Assembly: GCA_009602735.1 (NCBI GenBank)
Contig: WELA01004268.1
Location: 649,056 to 694,569 of the forward strand
Direction: 5' to 3'
DNA length: 45,514 nucleotides
Source of the DNA: Mesotaenium endlicherianum
Taxonomy: Eukaryota; Streptophyta; Zygnematophyceae; Zygnematales; Mesotaeniaceae
Position 1 is the stretch's first letter, and every line of letters begins with the position of its first letter. The notes under the pieces were generated by a model. That model had not been told where the DNA came from. It was given only the letters and a program-made list of their open reading frames with translations, and did no database searches. A program made the position numbers and the translations under genes. Positions 39,921-45,514 of this stretch are shown here, piece by piece.

Positions 39921-42900
39921 CTACTCCTGAGGTTTCTCTAGCTGCGTGGATTCCGAGGGGTGAGAAGCATAGACCGGACAGGCGTTGTCCTTGGAAGCTG
40001 ACAGGCCATTCTGTACAGCGCGGAAAGTGGCGAGAGAACGCAGCTGCTGGTGCTGCTGCTGCTCCCTCAGGGTTTCCATCACTCCCCGTCTGCTTCCTTG
40101 GAGGAACAGAGGGCACAAGACTCCATACGCTCACCTGATGCACACGTACATCGCGCCGAGGCCGCAGCAGCGGCCTATGAGAAGAGGCAATCACATGCGC
40201 GCGCTCTCTCTTACACACGTGCACACACACACATGGGCACAAAGCGATCAGGAAGAGAGGAGGATACGAGGAGATGTCAAACTGGCGGAGAGCCGTCTGC
40301 TTGGCGGCCAGGAGAGGGTCGTCGGAGCTGAGGCCCAGCAGCAGCTCCACGGGATAGCTGGGGTTCCTGCCAGCTGGCAAGATGCCATAGGCTAGCAGCA
40401 ACTCCCCGGTCGACCTGGCTCCATACAACGCATACACCTGTCCCACACCCACCCCCAGGGGGTCACACAGTCGGTCAGAGGGCGGCACAGAGTTCTCCGC
40501 ACTCCCTCTCTCCCCGCCTGTCCCTTGTCCTCATCCTCGACCTCGCCCTCACCAAGGGCTTGCCCCGCCCTTAGTGCCAAGCAACGGCCACATTTAACGC
40601 ACAGGGAGAGAGGGAGCGCTACTTAAGAATGAGGGGAATGGGCCGGAGCTTTGATGTCGAAGTTTGAATATTTCAGAGAGCTTGTGGAGCCCTTGGGGGA
40701 GCCTCAAATTGAGACTGGCCCTGGCCTCACCCCTTCGCCCGTTAACACAGAAAGATAGCCTGCACCATCTGGGGCCTGTGGAGGGAGGCTCGAAATATCA
40801 GCTCGCTCTGAGAACCGCTCAAAGTCTACATCGCCTGGAGTTTGCTTCCTTTCCTCCTGTGTGCCAGAAGAAGATGAAGGCTTCCAACTCCAGCTGTGCG
40901 TGTGCATATATACGTGGGGTGGGAGAAAGCCAAGTGGCCTCGCCCTCTACAGGCGACAAACTCAGAAGCAGCACGGGGCAGCGGTTCCCCGAGAAGCCTA
41001 GCAGCATGTGGCCTATCACCCCCACCATTGAAGCAGATCCGACCTAAGAGGGCACGAGAGGGGAGGAGAGAGGGGTACCAAGAGCGGGGCAACGTGAGAG
41101 GGGGGGAGCAAGGCCATGTGCGCAAGGGCGTAACAACAGCGAGGCATGGGGGGGCGGCAGAGGCAGAGGCGGAGGCGGCGGAGGCAGAGGCGTATACCTG
41201 CTGGACGGCGGAGTACTTGCGGTCCGCCTTGAGCACCACCGCCCGCCGCCCCTGGTCCCAGTCCAGATGCACCGTGGCCTGCAACCCCGCCCGCATCCAC
41301 AGCAGCCGCCACGTGGCAGCAGCGGGCAACAGCAGCCCGTCAAGCACAGCCAGTGAAAGCCACAGAGGGTGGGGCGCGGCCCCTCAAGCTGTCTACAGGA
41401 ATGCTGACGCGGGCGTGCCAGAGATGCGAGGCAGTTGAAGCCTGTGCTTGCGTACGCCCCCTGCCTCTCTCCCCCTCCCCACTCGACTCAGTGCACGGGA
41501 CATCCTGATCTCCAGTCTGCTGCTGCTGCTGCTGCTGCTGCTGTCCGCTGCCTTTCCTGCCTCTCTTTGGCAATCGGTATGGAAGCCCGAAGCACGGGAG
41601 GGAGGGAGGGACAGGAGGGGACAGTGGAGAGGGGGAGGGAGGGACATGTAGGGCGCTCAGCACCAGCCAGTCAGCCAGCCAGGCGGGGCCTCTGTGGTTG
41701 CCTTTTCCATCGTTGGGAAGCCTCAACGAGAGAGCCCGTGTGCACGGCAGGCAACATCCCCATGCATGTAGACATGATAGCATCAGAGGGGTGAATGGCT
41801 CAAGTCAAGCCCAAAGTCACCCCTCGTGACACTTGATCACTGGCGGGCTGGCCAGCTGGCTGGCGAGAAAAGCACCCTGAGAGTCCGAGGAGACGACAGA
41901 GCCTGGTGAGCGCAAGGGGCGGCAGAGGGAAGGAGGAGGAGGAGGAGGAGGAGGAGGGGCCCACCCACCTCGCACTTGTGGTTCAGCATGTCCCCCCACG
42001 GCACCAGCGCCAACCGGTTGCCACCAGACGGCAGCCTCACCTGCACCCCCGCATGCACACATGCATGGTACCCCAGCCCCCGGACACGCACGGAGAAGCT
42101 GAGGACGCATGCCAGCCAGGCCAAGCATGCCGCACCCCACCCCACCCCACCCTACCCAGCAACTGCCAGCGACAAAGAGGGCGTCTGTGCTTCCTCACTG
42201 CGATAGTCCTGCGCGTGGTCACTTGAGATTCGAAATGTGCACAAGCCCAAAGGTGACACACCCTGTTCACTCTCAGGTGGTGTTGGGAGCAGCGCTGCTT
42301 GCTGGCTGGAGGTGCCATGAACTACGTGAAGGGACAGGGAGAGAGGTGAAACTGGGAGGGGGAGGGGTGCCGGGAGCGTGTGCTGACCAAGCGCGAGAAG
42401 AGGATGGCAAATGCCCAGTTGAACGCACTCGCCGTGAACACCTGGCAAGCACACAGCGACAGACCACAGGGAGATTCTTTTAGAGAGCCGGAGGCAGAGA
42501 GCAGAGAGCAGAGAGCAGAGGGACACACCCAGACTTGTTCAGCAGCTCTGCTCTGTCCCCCCCGTGTCCTGCAGCAGCACGCATGCACGCCTTGCACTCG
42601 TGCTAGCTTGCAGCCTGACCCGCCCCTGGGATGGAGCAGATGAGCAGACGGCCAGACAGGCAGACAGCTGGACAGGCGGGCGCAAATCCTGGGGCAGAGA
42701 GGAAGGGCAGAGAGCGCGTGCCATGAGCACAGTGGCTCTCTCTGCTGGGCTGGGGGGAGTGAGTCAGAGATCACGGACAGCCCTCCTGCCCAGGTGCCAC
42801 CAGCCTCTTCTCACCTGCAATACCTTCTACCTACCCTACCCTAGCGTAGCCTAGATTAGCCTAGCCAACCCGCCTGTGCCTCCTGTGTGGCAGGGCAGGG

Positions 42901-44076
42901 GTCAGGGCTGGGCAGGGAAGGGCACGCACCCACGCAACCAAGCATGGCTGAAGAGAGAGAGAGAGAGCAAGCGCTGGAGAGGCAAACTGAGCAAGGGAGA
43001 GAGGATGCACACACGTGGCCCACTGGCTGGCTGTTGAACGGGCTCACGGGGCCATGTGCCGCCCCATGCCCAGATGCATGCACTGCGTGAAGGCATCTAC
43101 CCGCTGATTGGGGTTGCCAATGAGAGCGACAAAGAAATCTAGGAAGGGGGAAGGGGCGGAGGGAGGGAGATATGCACACGCTTGAAGTGCAGCGCTAGTT
43201 TGCCAGGAGGAGGAGGAGGAGGAGGAGGAGGAGGTCCAGGCTGGCTGGCTGGCTGACCTCCTTGGGAAAGACGTCGGGGTGCTTTGAGAACAGCTCTGCC
43301 TGCAGGTCCCTATACCTGCAGCAGCAGCCCTCGCAGGCAGGCAGACACCCGTGCATGAGTGCACGGCTGAAGAACGGCAAGTCGACAGCAAGAGGCAGGC
43401 AGGCAGGTACAGCCGCATGCACGTATGCACGCATTGTACGCGTTGAAGTTGGAGTAGCCGGGCAGAGGAGCGCAGCGGGAGCAGGGGCAGGGGGAAGGCA
43501 GCTCCAGGGAAGGGGAGCAGCGACGGCAGAGGGAGACGGAGAGGGGGGCTGCACAGCGGCTGACTGCCGGCCCTCAACCGCTGCTTGACAAGGGAGTGTC
43601 CCCAGCTAGATGCCACGGAGTCACGGTCAATCACCCGACCAGCCCCCCCATTGGCCTCCCCTCCCCCCTCTTGCCTCTCCCCCTTCACCCTTGTGCAATC
43701 CCATTGCCCTTTCGCCTCAAGAATCTTGGGGCTTAGCACGGCAAGGAGGCGGCGCAATATTGTGACCAGGCAGTGACTGACTGACAGACTGCAGGGCTTT
43801 CAATGCTGGCGTGCGCGCGGGGGGGGCCTGAAGCACTGGAGGTGACGGGCCCCCAAATGTGACAACGCGGTAGTACGCGCATCCATCCATGTGTAACATG
43901 AACCCATCCCTCTGGCCATCCATCCTTCGCACCAACCGTAGAGCAGCAGCCCGTCCCTCCTCCTCAGGGTGGCTCGGTGGGTGAGAGGCACGCATGTATG
44001 CACATGCGCATGTGATGGCACATGCACTACACCGCATGGCAGACCGAGAGAGGCGCAGAGAGGGGGGGGGGGGGGN

Positions 44077-44169
<93 letters not shown>

Positions 44170-45191
44170 CGGACGCGTCGTTGACTTCTGCAATGCACTC
44201 GATGGCCTTCTGGCGGATGGGCGAGCCCTCCAGCAGATCGTCCACCTCCTCCAGGTCCCTGCACACACGCAAACGCGCACGCACTCCCCCTCACCCAGTC
44301 ACCGCGATGGCCGTTTCCCCCCTCTAGCTTCTCCCCAACAGAAGGAAGCAGCTTCTGGGCATCCTCTCACAAGCAAGAGAGCAGCGCCAGCGCCAGGTGG
44401 CAAATGCTGAGCGTGCCCAGACAGAGCGCGCCACAGGCCCTCCTTTTTTCAATCCCTCTCTCCCTCCCTCCCTCTCCTCTCGTGTGACACACCCTGCAGC
44501 GGCAAGCAGATGGCCCTTGTGTCCTTCCACACACAGGCCCCCCGCAGAGGAGCTAGCCATGACGCATCGGTGTCAAGCCCCAGCCTCAGCCTAGCCAGCC
44601 GCCCCAGCCGCTGTGCGATGGAGAGGCTCCCATCAGGGGCACTCTCAGAGAGGAGCACCAACACACACACGCACACCCACACACACCTCCTCCCTTTGTG
44701 AGGCCTACCCTCACATCCACCAGATGGCGCGGCACCATGGCACGTGTGAGCCCCACTCCGCCTCACCACCACATCCCCCACTCAATTTCTTCGATGCACA
44801 CACACAGCAACAGGTCAACCCTCGCAGCCGCAGTGCTATCTTGTCCCTCATCGCTCCGAATCTTAGAAAGCCAGACGCAGCAATGAGCACCCCTGCGTCC
44901 CCTCTACAAGCACCCCATACATCCCCAGGACCAATGGGGCTCTGTGACTAAGGCAGCCGGTCATGCAGCGCTGCAGAGGGTTGAGGAGGCGCCAGGTGCC
45001 AGGTGCCAGGTGGCGGGCAGAGGCGGGCAGGCGGGCAGGCGTACCAGGTGAGGATGCAGACGGGCTTGCGGGGTAGAGCGTCGATGTAGGCAAACCAGTT
45101 GGAGGCGGGGCCCCGCGCGGCCTCGCTCACCAGGTACACCGCCAGCGCCGGCCAGTCGGGCACCCCCGTCGCCTTCACCACCGCTCCCACT
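39921..45191 (-). CDS. SET-domain protein lysine methyltransferase, Rubisco-LSMT-like (5'-partial)
   Basis: A member of the plant Rubisco large-subunit methyltransferase-like SET family, closest in my memory to Arabidopsis At3g07670. It would transfer methyl from S-adenosylmethionine to a protein lysine; the substrate is unknown. Exons on the minus strand: 45191-45045, 44258-44175, 43315-43258, 42441-42388, 42040-41969, 41278-41198, 40437-40268, 40089-39921; 277 residues. Seven exons align collinearly with the relative: LVSEAARGPASNW, RQKAIECIAEVND, LFSKHPDVFPKE, FNWAFAILFSRL, LVPWGDMLNHKCE (SET NHxC), LDWDQGRRAVV, and LYGARSTGELLLAYG (SET Tyr-Gly motif, with Leu where relatives have Ser). 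The last exon is uncertain and stops about 150 residues short of the relative, so most of the Rubisco-substrate-binding C-terminal domain is missing. The 5' end lies beyond the window; 45192-45514 is read as intron. Exon joints near 44175 and 45191 touch assembly defects. Confidence 0.85.
41517..41543. repeat. (CTG)n repeat in SET gene intron
   Basis: Nine CTG units, in the intron between exons 41969-42040 and 41198-41278. Confidence 0.9.
41931..41958. repeat. (GGA)n repeat beside a splice donor
   Basis: GGA repeat 11 bases downstream (in minus-strand sense) of the exon ending at 41969. It reads as CTC repeats in the transcript. Confidence 0.9.
43205..43234. repeat. (GGA)n repeat in SET gene intron
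   Basis: Ten GGA units, 24 bases past the exon ending at 43258 in minus-strand sense. Like the 41931 repeat, it lies just inside a 5' splice site. Confidence 0.9.
44062..44169. other. 108-base G homopolymer with one N (probable artefact)
   Basis: A continuous G run with a single N at 44076, starting five bases past the donor of the exon ending at 44175. A natural G run of this length would be extraordinary. It looks like gap filling or a no-signal G read artefact. Confidence 0.85.
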
Positions 45192-45199
45192 CTGGGGCA

Positions 45200-45280
45200 C
45201 GCGTGCATCTGCCCTCAGGACCCCCTCCCCCCCCCCCCCNCGCGTGCATCTGCCCTCAGGACCCCCCCCCCCCCCCCCCC
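45200..45280. other. Duplicated segment around a single N (probable misjoin)
   Basis: The 21-mer CGCGTGCATCTGCCCTCAGGA at 45200-45220 is repeated exactly from 45241, right after the N at 45240, and each copy runs into a poly-C tract. This is what two overlapping contig ends left unmerged would look like. Confidence 0.85.
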
Positions 45281-45514
45281 AATACAGAGAAGAAAGACAA
45301 GCACGCGCCACGCTCAGCGGCGCCGAGCTACTGCACAGCGTCCTGACCTACTATACACGGCCCCTTGGCCCCTGCCCCTTCATGCATATATGTCTGCGCG
45401 TGGTGAGTGTTGGTGAGGGGGGGTGTTTGTTCAGTCATGCTAGATATGATGCAGAAGAACGTCCTCCATGCGCCAGCATGTGAAACTACCCCGTATTCCA
45501 AGCGCCCCCCCCCC

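Noticed and set aside
39877..40488. Alternative frame for the last SET exon (Gly/Ala-rich, ending at 39877)
   Set aside because: It needs the acceptor CCAAG and gives repeat-driven low-complexity sequence; the frame ending at 39921 uses a better CAG acceptor. Neither is strongly supported, so the choice is tentative.
43717..44294. Poly-proline and poly-glycine proteins on both strands
   Set aside because: They come from the 108-base G run, a probable artefact.

Overview
This is nuclear DNA of a green plant-lineage eukaryote, most likely a streptophyte (a charophyte-type alga or an early land plant). I cannot fix the species. The genes are split into many short exons by GT-AG introns. The products match plant-type families: cytosolic pyruvate kinase, Raf-like MAPKKK ending in a GCFCF motif, BAGP1-type C2-GRAM-VASt protein, and Rubisco-methyltransferase-like SET protein. 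A decayed Ty3/Gypsy element lies between genes. Nothing is bacterial: there are no operons, ribosome-binding sites or CRISPR arrays.

Layout: (1) 397-5958 (+), the last nine exons of cytosolic pyruvate kinase; the gene starts upstream of the window. (2) 7513-11068 (-), a complete six-exon Raf-like protein kinase of 486 aa, convergent with gene 1. (3) 11069-20070, about 9 kb of visibly A/T-richer DNA without a convincing gene, holding a broken retrotransposon integrase with a C-terminal PHD-finger relic (14500-15615, -) and several diverged repeats. (4) 20071-23192 (-), a TRAIP-type RING E3 ubiquitin ligase, 12 exons, modelled at 599 aa. (5) 24016-27274 (+), KAE1/OSGEP, six exons, 371 aa, head-to-head with TRAIP across 823 bp. 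(6) 28974-39105 (+), a BAGP1-like membrane-anchored C2-GRAM-VASt protein, 18 exons, 699 aa. (7) 39921-45191 (-), the 3' part of a SET-domain lysine methyltransferase, convergent with BAGP1; its 5' end lies beyond the window.

The exon models were built by hand from splice sites, reading-frame closure and recalled family sequences. In genes 1, 2, 5 and 6 every exon joins in phase. In TRAIP, exons 6-9 (about 21350-21910) are the weakest part. In the SET gene the last exon is uncertain. The genes are not functionally linked as a cluster; they cover glycolysis, signalling, replication-stress ubiquitination, tRNA t6A modification, membrane-contact or defence biology and protein methylation.

I see no clearly new biological system. 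The points most worth a second look are two GC-AG introns in KAE1, a possible U12-type intron and a shortened C-terminus in the SET gene, the PHD finger on the dead retrotransposon, a repeat fragment inside the TRAIP/KAE1 divergent promoter, and assembly artefacts (a 108-base G run and a duplicated segment around a single N) at the right end.
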